Assembly (NCBI RefSeq): GCF_000877395.1
Contig: NZ_JYFE01000042.1
Location: forward strand, 1 to 64,000
Length of the DNA stretch: 64,000 bases
Reading direction: 5' to 3'
DNA from: Jannaschia aquimarina
GTDB lineage: Bacteria > Pseudomonadota > Alphaproteobacteria > Rhodobacterales > Rhodobacteraceae
Positions within the stretch are counted from its first letter, which is position 1; every line of letters begins with the position of its first letter. This document shows positions 55,928 to 64,000 of this stretch, in pieces. A program made the position numbers and the translations under genes. The notes beneath the pieces were generated by a model, which was not told the DNA's origin, searched no databases, and saw nothing but the letters and a program-made list of their open reading frames with translations.

Positions 55928-58666
55928 ATGAACGATTTCAGACTTGCGTTTTCGCCGCTGGCCGCAGCCGCGATGACAGCGCTCGCGTTGCCAGCCTTTG
56001 CACAGCAGATGACGGGTGACGCGGCAGCACCTCAGAAGGTGGCGGCTGCTGCCGAAGATCAGCTCGTTCCGGCCCCCGATGCCGGATCCTCTGCGGTCGT
56101 GGGCACCTCGTTCTACCGCAAGCTCACCGTCCCGGTCGCTGGCATGTATGCGGTGCGCGCCCCCGCCAACAGCGGCGTCCGTCTGCTCGTGAACGGCAAG
56201 CTGCTGCTGGACGCGACGGGTCAGCGGCGCGCCGATCTGGGCGAGGATATCACCGCGCTGACCCGCCTCGACGCCGGGGACCATGTCATCGAGGTGCAGG
56301 GGATCGAAGAAGGGGAAGGAACGTGGCGCTCCATCTCCGCCTCGGCTGTCGGGACACAACCGATCGGCATCCTTGACGCGACGGTTCCCATCGAACTCAT
56401 GGAAGCGCATCAGATCGCGAGTTCTCGCGCGGCGATCGGCTCCATCGCTTCGACGTCATTCGCGAGCGGCACACGGCCCGTAACGCCCGCGGGCAACGGG
56501 CTGGTCCGCGGCACTTTCCTCCTTGGTGGCGGATCGTCCCGTGCAGTCGGTGGAGTTGGCGGTATGTCGGCCGCGTCGGGGGGCGGAACGGCTGGGTCCG
56601 GAGGAAGCGGCCAGATGCAGATGGCCCGCGCCGACACGGACCGGATGTCGTCCGGTGGCTCCTCGTCAGGCCGTTCCTCCGGTGGATCCGGCGGGGGCAC
56701 CACGACCTTTGCAGCGGCACCATCAACTGGCGGAGGCACGACCGGCGGCGGGACGGGTGGGACCCCGACGACGCCCGGCGGCACACCCACCGCCCCGGGC
56801 GGCACGCCTACCGCACCGGGGGGCACCCCAACGCCGACCCCTACCCCCACACCCACGCCAACACCGACACCCACACCCCCACCGACCGGTACTCCGGATC
56901 CCGCGCCCGGCGCGGCGCTTCCCAGCCCGCTCTCTCCGCCGGCGAACCCGGTCGTGACGCAGGCCGTCCAACTGACGGTCGCCGGCGATGCCGAAGGGAA
57001 CGTGCCCGCAACCGGAACCACCCTGTTCGGCGCGGTGATGGACAACTCGATGTTCGACGTCGTCGACGTTGCAATCGGGCCCTCGAGCCGGACGACGCGA
57101 GTGGATGTCGGGGCCGAGACGGGGCAATTCGCAGTCCGTCTGTTCGCCGAAGATTTCGCATCGGGCGAGCCGGTCACGGTCACGCTGACGGGGGCATCCT
57201 CTGCCTCCGACGAAGTCGAGGCGACGCCGGTCACCTATACGGTCAACGGCGTCGCTTCCACGCCAGGGATAACCCAGGCGCTCAGCCGTCTCACCTGGGG
57301 GCCGACGCCCGAGCTCTACGCCCGTCTCAGGGCGATCGGCTTCGCGGCTTTCGTCGAGGAGCAACTCAACCCCGAGAGCATTGATGACCGTGCCTTCGAG
57401 GCAATGAACCCGGAAGACCTGCTGAACCCGACGACCACGTCGGAGTCGCAGATGTTCCAGTCCTTGATGAACTACGACCTTGCCAACGCCGCCTACAGCG
57501 AACGGCAGTTGCAGGACGTGCTGGGCCATTTCTGGGCCAACCACTTCCACGCCTCGACCAAGGGCACCGATATCCGGCAGCAGAACATCACGGATCGGCA
57601 ATTCTTCCGCGATAATGCGTTCGGGAACTTCGAGGATCTGCTGCTCTACTCCGCGCGGAGCCCGTTGATGTCGCAGTTCCTCGACAACGATCAGAACCGC
57701 CGGGGCAACATCAACGAGAACTACGGCCGCGAGATCCTCGAGCTTTCGACCGTCGGCGTGAATGCGGGCTACGGCCCGGAAGATGTGATCGCCGTCTCGC
57801 GGGTCTTCACCGGCTGGCGCTACGAGCGGACCAATCCCGATGCCGAGGACGTGGCGCGCGAGTACCAGTTCGTCTTCGATCCCGGCCGGCACGACGAGGA
57901 AGACAAGGTGATCCCGTTCCTCGGCACCACGATAGCCGGGCGTTCCGGAGAGGCCGGGGTGCAGGAAGGCGAGGAATTGATCGCGATCCTCGCACAGAAC
58001 TCCAACACCCAGTCCTATGTCTGCGGGAAGCTGGTCCAGCTTCTGGTCGCCGATACGCCGCCACAGGCCTTCGTGGATATCTGCGTCCAGTCCTGGCAGG
58101 CGACAGGCGGGGAGATTCGCGAGATCGTGCGCGCAATCCTGACGGAACCGAGCTACGCGACGAGTGTCGAGTTCGCCCGGAACAAGGCGAAGACCCCCTT
58201 CGAATACGCCGTCTCGGCCATCCGTGCCTTCGGCGCGCGGCCGAACCCGGGTGAAGAAGGCAACTTCTACCGCCGCTTTCGGGATACGTTCGAACAGGCG
58301 GGCCAGAACATCCTGCGGTTTCCCGTCCCGACCGGCCTGCCGGAAGCGTCCGCGGCCTGGGTCAACTCGGCCACGATGATCGCGATGTACCGCCAGATGA
58401 CGGAAGTCGCCGAGAGGCCCGGCAATTACGGCATCGACATCCTCGCCGACCTGGAGGCCGCCGGTCTCGAGACCGCTGAAGAAGCCGCCGCCTACCTGCT
58501 GACCGTCGCCACCGCCGATCATTTCACGCTGGAAGAGTTCGAGGCCATCGTCTCCGTCCTCAAGGGTGAAGACGGGATCTTCGACCCCCGTCGGACCGAT
58601 GAGGCGCGAGCCGTCGAACGTGCGCTCGGCCTGATGGTCGTCGCCCCCAGCTTCCAGCTTCAGTGA
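55928..58666 (+). CDS. DUF1800 family secreted protein with PA14-like and PT-rich regions
   Basis: A 912-aa protein with a signal peptide (cleavage near PAFAQQ). Residues about 50-130 are a PA14-like beta domain. Residues about 190-330 are Gly/Ser-rich, then Pro-Thr repeats. Residues about 350-430 are an Ig-like domain. Residues about 450-912 are the DUF1800 domain (QDVLGHFWANHFHASTKG, NYGREILELSTVGVNAGYG). The enzymatic role is unknown. It is the first gene of the plus operon that also holds gspL, M and C, so it is a likely secreted substrate. Confidence 0.9.
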   Translation: MNDFRLAFSPLAAAAMTALALPAFAQQMTGDAAAPQKVAAAAEDQLVPAPDAGSSAVVGTSFYRKLTVPVAGMYAVRAPANSGVRLLVNGKLLLDATGQRRADLGEDITALTRLDAGDHVIEVQGIEEGEGTWRSISASAVGTQPIGILDATVPIELMEAHQIASSRAAIGSIASTSFASGTRPVTPAGNGLVRGTFLLGGGSSRAVGGVGGMSAASGGGTAGSGGSGQMQMARADTDRMSSGGSSSGRSSGGSGGGTTTFAAAPSTGGGTTGGGTGGTPTTPGGTPTAPGGTPTAPGGTPTPTPTPTPTPTPTPTPPPTGTPDPAPGAALPSPLSPPANPVVTQAVQLTVAGDAEGNVPATGTTLFGAVMDNSMFDVVDVAIGPSSRTTRVDVGAETGQFAVRLFAEDFASGEPVTVTLTGASSASDEVEATPVTYTVNGVASTPGITQALSRLTWGPTPELYARLRAIGFAAFVEEQLNPESIDDRAFEAMNPEDLLNPTTTSESQMFQSLMNYDLANAAYSERQLQDVLGHFWANHFHASTKGTDIRQQNITDRQFFRDNAFGNFEDLLLYSARSPLMSQFLDNDQNRRGNINENYGREILELSTVGVNAGYGPEDVIAVSRVFTGWRYERTNPDAEDVAREYQFVFDPGRHDEEDKVIPFLGTTIAGRSGEAGVQEGEELIAILAQNSNTQSYVCGKLVQLLVADTPPQAFVDICVQSWQATGGEIREIVRAILTEPSYATSVEFARNKAKTPFEYAVSAIRAFGARPNPGEEGNFYRRFRDTFEQAGQNILRFPVPTGLPEASAAWVNSATMIAMYRQMTEVAERPGNYGIDILADLEAAGLETAEEAAAYLLTVATADHFTLEEFEAIVSVLKGEDGIFDPRRTDEARAVERALGLMVVAPSFQLQ
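56752..56893 (+). repeat. Pro-Thr low-complexity repeat in the DUF1800 gene
   Basis: A run of GGCACACCCACCGCCCCGG-like units (PGGTPTA repeated three to four times) is followed by an alternating PT tract of about eight units. The DNA is a near-microsatellite of CCNACN and could vary in copy number by slippage. It encodes an extended interdomain linker. Confidence 0.8.
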
Positions 58667-58704
58667 CCGGCTGCCACCGGATTTCGAACGAAAGGGTATT
58701 CAAG

Positions 58705-60000
58705 ATGACCAATCGCCGTGAATTCCTCACCTCACTTGCCGCGGCGGCCACGGCCGCCGGCGTCGCCGGTGCCCCGAAATTCTCGTTTGCGCAGAGCGTT
58801 GGCGGAAAGACCCTGATCAAGGTCTTCATGCGTGGCGGAGCCGACGGGCTGCACCTCTTCCCGAAATACAACGACCCCGCCTATTACGCCTACCGTCCCG
58901 ATATCGGGATCGAGCCGCCCAGCAACGATATCAACTCGGCACTCGATCTCGGGATGCCCGAACGTGGCATGAACCCTAACCTCGAGCTCCTGATGGAGAT
59001 CTGGGATGCGGGGAACATGATGGTCGCGCCCGCCACGTCCTTCGCGGGCGCGAACCGGTCGCATTTCGACTGCCAGCGCTGGATCGGGACGGGCGCAAGA
59101 AACAACCTGATCGACGGCTACCTGAACCGCTACATGCAAAACGTCGTGGGCATCGAGCACCCGCTGCGCGGCATGGTCGCAGGCAAGACCTCGATCAGCA
59201 CGGAGATCCGAGGGGCCGTCAAGGTCCCGGCGATCCAGGACAATAACGGGTTCTCGCTGCAGAACGACGACCTGTGCGAGGGGCAAGGCTGCGCTGACAA
59301 CCAGCTTACCGAGATCATGCGCGAGATCTCCTCGCACGACGTCGACGTCGCGGCCGTCGAAGGCGCGATCCGCGAGACGCAGCTGATCATGCTGGATGCC
59401 ATCGCCGAGGTGCAGGCAGCCGGCGTCGACTATACGCCGGATGCCGGTGGGCTGACCTACAACAACACCGATCTGGGCCGTGGCCTGCGGATGTGCGCGC
59501 AGATGCTGAAGGCGGGGGTCCCGCTGGAAGTCGCCGCGGTGGATTGGAATATCGGCTGGGACACTCATTCGAACCAGATCGCAGACGGGACCAACCGCTT
59601 CACCGATCAGGAGAAGGGCTACCATCGCAACATGGCGCGCGGGGCCAACGACTTCCTGACCTTCTTCCGCGACATGGGTCCCGCCATGCAGGATGTGGTG
59701 GTCCTCGTCGGCAGCGAGTTCGGGCGCACGAAGAAGCAGAATGGCTCCGTCGGGACCGACCATGGCGAAGGCGGCGCCTGGTTCGCCTTCGGCGGCCCGG
59801 TCCAACGGACGATCGCCCCCGACGTGACGACCATCGATGACAGCGTGGTGGAGCGGAACTGGCTGCCCACCGTCATCAGCTATCGCGACATCGTGGGCGA
59901 AATCATGGTCCGTCACATGGGAATGTCCGAACAACTCATCTCGACCGTGTTTCCGGGCCACACCTTTACCGATCATCGCCTTATGGCTGCCATGGCCTGA
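58705..60000 (+). CDS. DUF1501 family protein with Tat signal
   Basis: A 431-aa protein of the alkaline-phosphatase-like DUF1501 family. The N terminus NRREFLTSLAAAATAAGVAG is a twin-arginine signal, so it should cross the inner membrane folded. Family marks are KVFMRGGADGLHLFPKYND, VGSEFGRTKKQNGSVGTDHG and the late HTFTDHRLM. DUF1800/DUF1501 pairs are common. Here they lie inside a type II secretion operon, which takes folded periplasmic proteins. ATG 58705 has GAAAGGG upstream. Confidence 0.92.
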   Translation: MTNRREFLTSLAAAATAAGVAGAPKFSFAQSVGGKTLIKVFMRGGADGLHLFPKYNDPAYYAYRPDIGIEPPSNDINSALDLGMPERGMNPNLELLMEIWDAGNMMVAPATSFAGANRSHFDCQRWIGTGARNNLIDGYLNRYMQNVVGIEHPLRGMVAGKTSISTEIRGAVKVPAIQDNNGFSLQNDDLCEGQGCADNQLTEIMREISSHDVDVAAVEGAIRETQLIMLDAIAEVQAAGVDYTPDAGGLTYNNTDLGRGLRMCAQMLKAGVPLEVAAVDWNIGWDTHSNQIADGTNRFTDQEKGYHRNMARGANDFLTFFRDMGPAMQDVVVLVGSEFGRTKKQNGSVGTDHGEGGAWFAFGGPVQRTIAPDVTTIDDSVVERNWLPTVISYRDIVGEIMVRHMGMSEQLISTVFPGHTFTDHRLMAAMA

Positions 60001-60040
60001 CGGCACTCTCCACAGCTGAGGGGTTCGGGTCCGGGAGAGG

Positions 60041-61111
60041 ATGGGCGTGACAGACAGTGCAGGAACAGCCGGGAGCCGGGTCCTTGACGTACCCGGCTCA
60101 CCGCGGCGTTGGCTGACGCGACTGCGCAACCTGATCACGCAGGGGCTGATCCTTGCGCATGACGCTCCGTCCGATGATCGTCCGCTCAGCGAGATCTACA
60201 TCGAGATCGCGGACCACGGTCCGCGTCTTCGGGACGCCCAGTCCGATATCTCGCCCCCGCTGGATGACGGAGCGCTGGCCGACCTCTCGGCAGCCGGGAT
60301 CCGCGACGTCGATCTGGTCTTCGCCGGAGAGAGCTGTCTCGAAATCTCGTTCGGGCTTCCCGATGCGCCGCTGCACGAGCTGCGCGCCATGATCGAGAGC
60401 GAAATCCAGTACCGCTCGCCCTTCTCGGCGGATGCGAGCGTCTCGTTCTGGACCGCAGAAGAAAAGCCTGACGGCCGCTGGCGCATCACCGCCGCCGTCA
60501 CCCTTCGCGCGCCGACCATGGACCTTGTCGCGCGGCTTGCCCGCCACGGCCTTGCCGTGGGGACCGTCCGGTGGAACGGCGGCACCAAGACCTTCGCTGC
60601 CCGGCCCGACTGGACGCAAGAGCGCACCGAGGGAAAGGAAATGGGCTGGAAAGCCGCGCTTCGCGGTCTGTCGCCCGTCTGGAAAGCGACCGTGATCGGC
60701 GTCGCGATGCTAAATCTCTCCGCGATGCTTCTCCTCGCGCAGACCACGTTCCGGCATTCCGCTGTCAGCCAACAAGCGGACAAGGCCCGGCTCGAACTGT
60801 CCCGCACGGCGCAAGCCACGGCGACCCTGCGCGCGCTCGGTGACGCGCGGGCCATGTCGACAGAGCGTCTGGCGCTGACCGGCGTTCTGGCAGACCTCCT
60901 GCCCGACGGCGTCTGGCTCGATCAGCTTCTGATCGAGGATGTGACCGTCACGCTGGTCGGGTTCGGGCCCTCCGCCGCCGAAGTTACACGGCTGCTGACA
61001 AGCTTGCCCCAGATCACCGATATCCGGTTCGGCTCGCCGGTCACGCGCGACAACAGCCAGGGGCTGGAACGCTTCAGGATCCTCGCCACGCTCTCCGGAC
61101 CGGTCGAATGA
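60041..61111 (+). CDS. gspL: Type II secretion protein GspL
   Basis: A 356-aa bitopic protein. Residues about 1-210 are a cytoplasmic actin-like part that would contact GspE. A membrane helix (about 217-240, VIGVAMLNLSAMLLLAQ) and a periplasmic ferredoxin-like domain of the PilN/GspL kind (DGVWLDQLLIEDVTVTLVGF) follow. A GTG two codons in (60047) has better ribosome spacing than ATG 60041. The identity is from order and topology. Confidence 0.78.
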   Translation: MGVTDSAGTAGSRVLDVPGSPRRWLTRLRNLITQGLILAHDAPSDDRPLSEIYIEIADHGPRLRDAQSDISPPLDDGALADLSAAGIRDVDLVFAGESCLEISFGLPDAPLHELRAMIESEIQYRSPFSADASVSFWTAEEKPDGRWRITAAVTLRAPTMDLVARLARHGLAVGTVRWNGGTKTFAARPDWTQERTEGKEMGWKAALRGLSPVWKATVIGVAMLNLSAMLLLAQTTFRHSAVSQQADKARLELSRTAQATATLRALGDARAMSTERLALTGVLADLLPDGVWLDQLLIEDVTVTLVGFGPSAAEVTRLLTSLPQITDIRFGSPVTRDNSQGLERFRILATLSGPVE

Positions 61112-61641
61112 GCGACTTTCATTTTTCCCGCCCCAAGCTGCCGAGGCAGGTCCTGACCGTCCTGTTTGCGGGCTTCGTCCTCTTCGGGGTCGGGGCTACC
61201 GGCCTCACCTTGTCGGTCGCGAATGGCAAAGCGGATGCGATCGCCGACATGCGCCATACCATCGCGCGGGCGGAAGCCCGCACCGCGCCGGCCCAGCCGA
61301 GCGGCGAGACGAGTGAGCATTTCTATAAAGGCACCACGCCGCAGCTGGCTCAGGCAGCGTTGCAGACCGATCTGCAAACCCTGGCGGAAGCCCATGACAT
61401 CGCCGTCGAAGTGATGCGCGCGGACGAGATCGAGCAAATGGACGGGATGGTGCGTCTGAACCTGACGATGACCGCCGTCGTGCCCGAAGCGGAGCTTGGC
61501 GGCTTCCTGCAATCAGTCTCCGGACGCGAGCCGATCCTCGTCGTCGAGGATCTCAGCCTGCGACGCGCGCGGGCAAGCCGGTCGGGATCCGACCGGAGGG
61601 TGGCGATGACGATGAAGCTCTATGGGTTGCTGCCGCGATGA
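61108..61641 (+). CDS. gspM: Type II secretion protein GspM
   Basis: A 177-aa protein with one N-terminal membrane helix, a coiled stretch (MRHTIARAEARTAPAQP), and a ferredoxin-like periplasmic domain (MVRLNLTMTAVVPEAELGGF). It overlaps gspL and the next gene by 4 bases each. The fold and place fit GspM, which pairs with GspL; sequence similarity in this family is low. Confidence 0.75.
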   Translation: MSDFHFSRPKLPRQVLTVLFAGFVLFGVGATGLTLSVANGKADAIADMRHTIARAEARTAPAQPSGETSEHFYKGTTPQLAQAALQTDLQTLAEAHDIAVEVMRADEIEQMDGMVRLNLTMTAVVPEAELGGFLQSVSGREPILVVEDLSLRRARASRSGSDRRVAMTMKLYGLLPR

Positions 61642-62087
61642 AGACGATCTCTGCACTCGTCCCCAAGGCGATTGTCGTCGGCTTCGGTCTCACCGCCGCT
61701 GCGATCTGGTTGCCGAAGTCGGGTCCCGCTCCGGTTGACTTGGATGGACCTGTGACCGACCTCTCATACGACGTCCGGCAAGCCGAGACGCGCTTGGCCG
61801 AGCTCGCCAGGCACGCCGCCGAGCGCCCGCTTTTCCAGGCCAGTCGCCGGCCGGAGCAGGCATCCACGCCGGCTCCGCCTCCTCCGGCCCCTACCCTGAT
61901 CCTTGTCGGTGTTCTGTCGGACGCCGACAGTCGGATGGCGCTCGTGCGCCTGTCGAACGCGCCGACACTCTACAGACTGGCGGCGGGAACCACCTTCGGC
62001 CCCTGGAGCATCCTTTCCATAGGCCCCGACACCATTCGCGTCTCCAAGGACGACGCGCCACCTTTCGAGATGCGGATCAGGCGCTGA
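61638..62087 (+). CDS. GspC-like type II secretion protein (no PDZ)
   Basis: A 149-aa protein with one N-terminal helix, the pattern AERPLFQASRRP, a Pro-rich spacer, and a small beta domain (TLILVGVLSDADSRMALVRL ... LAAGTTFGPWSILSIGPD) like the homology region of GspC or PilP. There is no room for a PDZ or coiled-coil tail. It should connect the inner-membrane platform to the secretin. It is the last gene of the plus operon. Confidence 0.72.
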   Translation: MKTISALVPKAIVVGFGLTAAAIWLPKSGPAPVDLDGPVTDLSYDVRQAETRLAELARHAAERPLFQASRRPEQASTPAPPPPAPTLILVGVLSDADSRMALVRLSNAPTLYRLAAGTTFGPWSILSIGPDTIRVSKDDAPPFEMRIRR

Positions 62088-62427
62088 GATCCTTTCGCCC
62101 GAGGTCGTGCGCCCTCACCGATCTAATTCGTGTGACCGGCGCGATCGGAAGGATCGCGATCAATGCTGTCCTTCGGAATGAGCGGGTAACCTATTCCGGA
62201 TCCTGCAGGACAATCTGCGCCCTACCCCCTAAAGACGCGGGACGACCGTCCATGTCCCGCTAGAGGAGAAGTCCCTTCGGCCACAAGCATGACCAAGGGT
62301 CTCGCTCCAGCCGATCTCGGAATTCGGCTCCCTTGGATCTGGCTCGTCTGGACCATCGGGAATTGAGCTGAGCATGATGGCGGAAGCGCCCCTGTCGGGA
62401 TCATGCTGCGAATGATCCTGTCGGGCA
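62088..62427. other. Intergenic DNA before IS remnants
   Basis: No convincing gene. A 7-bp hairpin (62140-62158, CGCGATC/GATCGCG) may end the plus-strand gsp operon, but it has no T-tract. Short minus-strand frames near 62222-62456 contain protein-like stretches but no start or family that I can support; they may be old gene debris. Confidence 0.5.
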
Positions 62428-62615
62428 GTGGACAACGGCCCGTGGTCTGTGGCCACCGCGGCTCCGGGATGGATCGCCGCGGTCGGCGCCCGGACGCGTC
62501 TTACATCGAGCCGGGCAGCCCGTGGGAGACTGGCTAGTGCGAAAGCTTCAATGCGAAGCTCAAAGAATGAGTTGTTCGAAGGCGAGATCTTCTACGGTCT
62601 GATCGAGGCGCGGAC
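62428..62615 (+). pseudogene. Truncated IS3-type transposase (OrfB) remnant
   Basis: Fragments of an IS3-family OrfB integrase core in order: DNGPWSVATA and WIAAVGART in one frame, YIEPGSPWETG-stop-CESFNAKL in another, then NELFEGEIFYGLIEA back in the first. Two frameshifts and in-frame stops kill it. Both ends of the element are missing, and the 3' side is cut off by the IS5-type remnant. No terminal inverted repeats were found. Confidence 0.75.
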
Positions 62616-62628
62616 CGTGGCCAAGGGC

Positions 62629-63057
62629 TGCGGTCACGAACAGGCTGATAGGGCGTCCTTGACTGTCGCAGAAGGCGGGCGGCTTCGTATTCACGCCGTC
62701 CTTGGCCCGTCCGATCAGGCGCCCGTTTTCCCTCTTTGACGACCAGGCTGGACGTCGTGCGGTGCCTTCAAGTAGGTGGCAGCGATCATTGCGATCCTTC
62801 TCCCTCCGTGTTCGGCAGCCAGTCCGGCCATCATCCTCGCAAAGATCCCGCTGTCGCTCCAACGCTTCCGGCGGTTATGAAGCGTGGTGTAGGTGTCATA
62901 CTCATTTGGCGCGCCGCGCCAGCGCAACCCACTGCGATTTATCATGACAATCCCACTCAGGACGCGCCGGTCATCGACGCAAGGACGGCCATGGATCTTG
63001 GAACGCTGGGTCTCTAGACGCGCCAACCAAGCATCACTCAGCCAAAAAATCAGACAT
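62629..63057 (-). pseudogene. Truncated IS5-type transposase remnant
   Basis: The N-terminal half of an IS5-family (IS427-like) transposase: WLSDAWLARLE, GRPCVDDRRVLSGIVMINRS, GLRWRGAPNEYDTYTTLHNR, then IAATYLKA. After a frameshift it continues with GRLIGRAKDGVNTK and FCDSQGRPISLFVTA. The reading frame also breaks in the T-run right after the likely start (63057). The catalytic C-terminal half is absent: similarity stops at about 62629, next to the IS3 fragment. Confidence 0.8.
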
Positions 63058-63283
63058 TTCACCTCCCGTCTTCGGACAATGAATGACGCCCTTCCCAACC
63101 ACTCGATGGATCCTGAGTCCGGCCTTTACCAGGTGCGCCGCCCGGACCGAGGCCAGCTGTTCACTCTTACCCTCGGATTTGGTTAGGAGTCCGCGGTGAG
63201 GGCTTACAAGCATCCCCTACCCTGAGAGTTCGACCCTGGACGAAGACGATAATTATTGGACCGACCTTTCGCCCGCGACGTCG

Positions 63284-64000
63284 ATGGAGACCGGCGGCCG
63301 GATAGCGACGACGTGGATCGATGGCCTTGAACCCGTTCCGTCTGGACCGGGCCGGTCTGGGCCGTGGGTTCCGCAGTCGCTGACCGACGTGCTCTTTGAC
63401 TGCCCCGAGGCTGAGGGCGAGACCTACTTCCTGCTAGATGCAGCGGCAGTTCCGTATCTTTCGGACCTGCTACAGAGTACGACCGATTGCTTTCAGTCGC
63501 TCTTCCAAGACGAAGCCGCGGAGGAACTCGGGGACGCAGCCCCTTGGCTCGCCCGAGTGCAGCCGGATGGCGCTCTCATGCGATACGCGTTCACCGAAGG
63601 CGAGGCGGCATCGTGGCATCTCTGGTCCAAGCCCGCAGGCGTTTTCTTGCGCGGTCACGGAGGGTTGGGGGCTATACGGAGCGTCTTGCGGCGGCTGACC
63701 CGCGTGAGGACCGAGGACGGCGCGTGGTTTTTCCTTCGGCTGGCAGATCCGGCGACGCTGGCTCGATATCTTGATGGGCCAGCCGCGCACGGAACGTGTC
63801 GCGCACAGGTCTTCGCGGACGGGATTGTGCGACGCGTCATCTGTCGATCTAGGGCAACCGCCCAAGTTTTCGCTTGGGACGGCCCGCCTCCGGCGCGGAC
63901 GCCGGTCATCCTCTTGAACGAGGAACGGCTGGATTTCCGTCTGATGATCTATGAACGACAAGCCGTCGAAATCGAAGCTCGGCTGCGGCGCAGCTTCCCG
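63284..64000 (+). CDS. DUF4123 domain protein, 5' part (runs off the window)
   Basis: An open frame of 239 codons that continues past the right edge. It has the DUF4123 pattern: ETYFLLDAAAVPYLSDLL, SLFQDEAAEELGDAAPWLA, FLRGHGGLGAIRSVLRRLTR and VRTEDGAWFFLRLADPATLA. DUF4123 proteins are adaptor chaperones that load effectors onto VgrG in type VI secretion. The ATG at 63284 is the first start after an in-frame TGA; no good ribosome site is seen, so the N terminus may be damaged by the nearby IS events. Confidence 0.75.
   Translation, partial: METGGRIATTWIDGLEPVPSGPGRSGPWVPQSLTDVLFDCPEAEGETYFLLDAAAVPYLSDLLQSTTDCFQSLFQDEAAEELGDAAPWLARVQPDGALMRYAFTEGEAASWHLWSKPAGVFLRGHGGLGAIRSVLRRLTRVRTEDGAWFFLRLADPATLARYLDGPAAHGTCRAQVFADGIVRRVICRSRATAQVFAWDGPPPARTPVILLNEERLDFRLMIYERQAVEIEARLRRSFP

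Noticed and set aside
56723-58522. 599-codon minus-strand frame opposite the DUF1800 gene
   Set aside because: Antisense to conserved DUF1800 motifs; repeat-derived Gly/Arg-rich composition.
62715-63098. A functional 127-aa transposase
   Set aside because: Frameshifts at the start and in the middle, and the catalytic C-terminal half is missing.

Overview
The window comes from a high-GC alphaproteobacterium of the Rhodobacteraceae/Roseobacteraceae type. The evidence is gene content and order: a complex I (nuo) operon with the family-specific small genes (DUF5333, DUF5337, extra helix-hairpin-helix proteins), the order ftsW-murG-murC-murB-ddl-ftsQ-ftsA-ftsZ-lpxC-bamD-recN, DUF1467 next to methylmalonyl-CoA epimerase, and the XpaC-TelA-DUF2927-SPFH cluster. 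No rRNA, tRNA or CRISPR array was seen.

Layout. (1) 1-9.8 kb, minus strand: nuoB-C-D-E-F with small interspersed genes, followed by a tail of three DUF5333-like secreted proteins, a MAPEG protein and a lipoprotein. nuoA is not in front of nuoB, and a sigma70-like promoter sits just upstream of nuoB. (2) 10-12.8 kb: a membrane protein, DUF1467, methylmalonyl-CoA epimerase and a response regulator. (3) 12.9-29 kb, minus strand: recN, bamD, lpxC, ftsZ, ftsA, ftsQ, ddl, murB, murC, murG and ftsW, that is, the 3' half of a division and cell-wall cluster. An RTX-type secreted protein gene with its own terminator lies between ftsA and ftsZ. (4) 29-33.5 kb: chrA, folE2, a GNAT acetyltransferase and metZ. 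metZ has a clear SAM-II riboswitch and promoter. folE2 has a structured leader that may be a tetrahydrofolate-sensing RNA. (5) 33.5-41.6 kb, plus strand: GST, then a 31-aa peptide, XpaC, TelA, a DUF2927 lipoprotein, a DUF2059-like protein, SPFH-GYF2, two b561-like membrane proteins and a zinc-ribbon protein. This looks like a membrane or envelope stress module of unknown function. (6) 41.6-46.8 kb: PfkB kinase, class V aminotransferase, YgfZ, a LysR regulator with overlapping inverted repeats at its start, a small lipoprotein and an NAD(P)-binding protein.

(7) 47-62.1 kb: a type II secretion system in two divergent operons. The minus-strand operon is gspE-F-G-H-I-J-K-O-D. The plus-strand operon is DUF1800-DUF1501-gspL-gspM-gspC-like. 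A perfect 16-bp palindrome lies between them. The secretin is predicted to be a lipoprotein and carries a C-terminal SPOR domain. The DUF1800/DUF1501 pair inside the system are the obvious candidate substrates. (8) 62.4-63.06 kb: a graveyard of a truncated IS3-type and a truncated IS5-type transposase joined head to tail. (9) 63.28 kb to the right edge: the 5' part of a DUF4123 gene, the adaptor family usually found beside type VI secretion VgrG and effectors.

Most start codons were moved inward from the longest possible ORF, using ribosome-binding sites, signal peptides and 4-bp stop/start overlaps.
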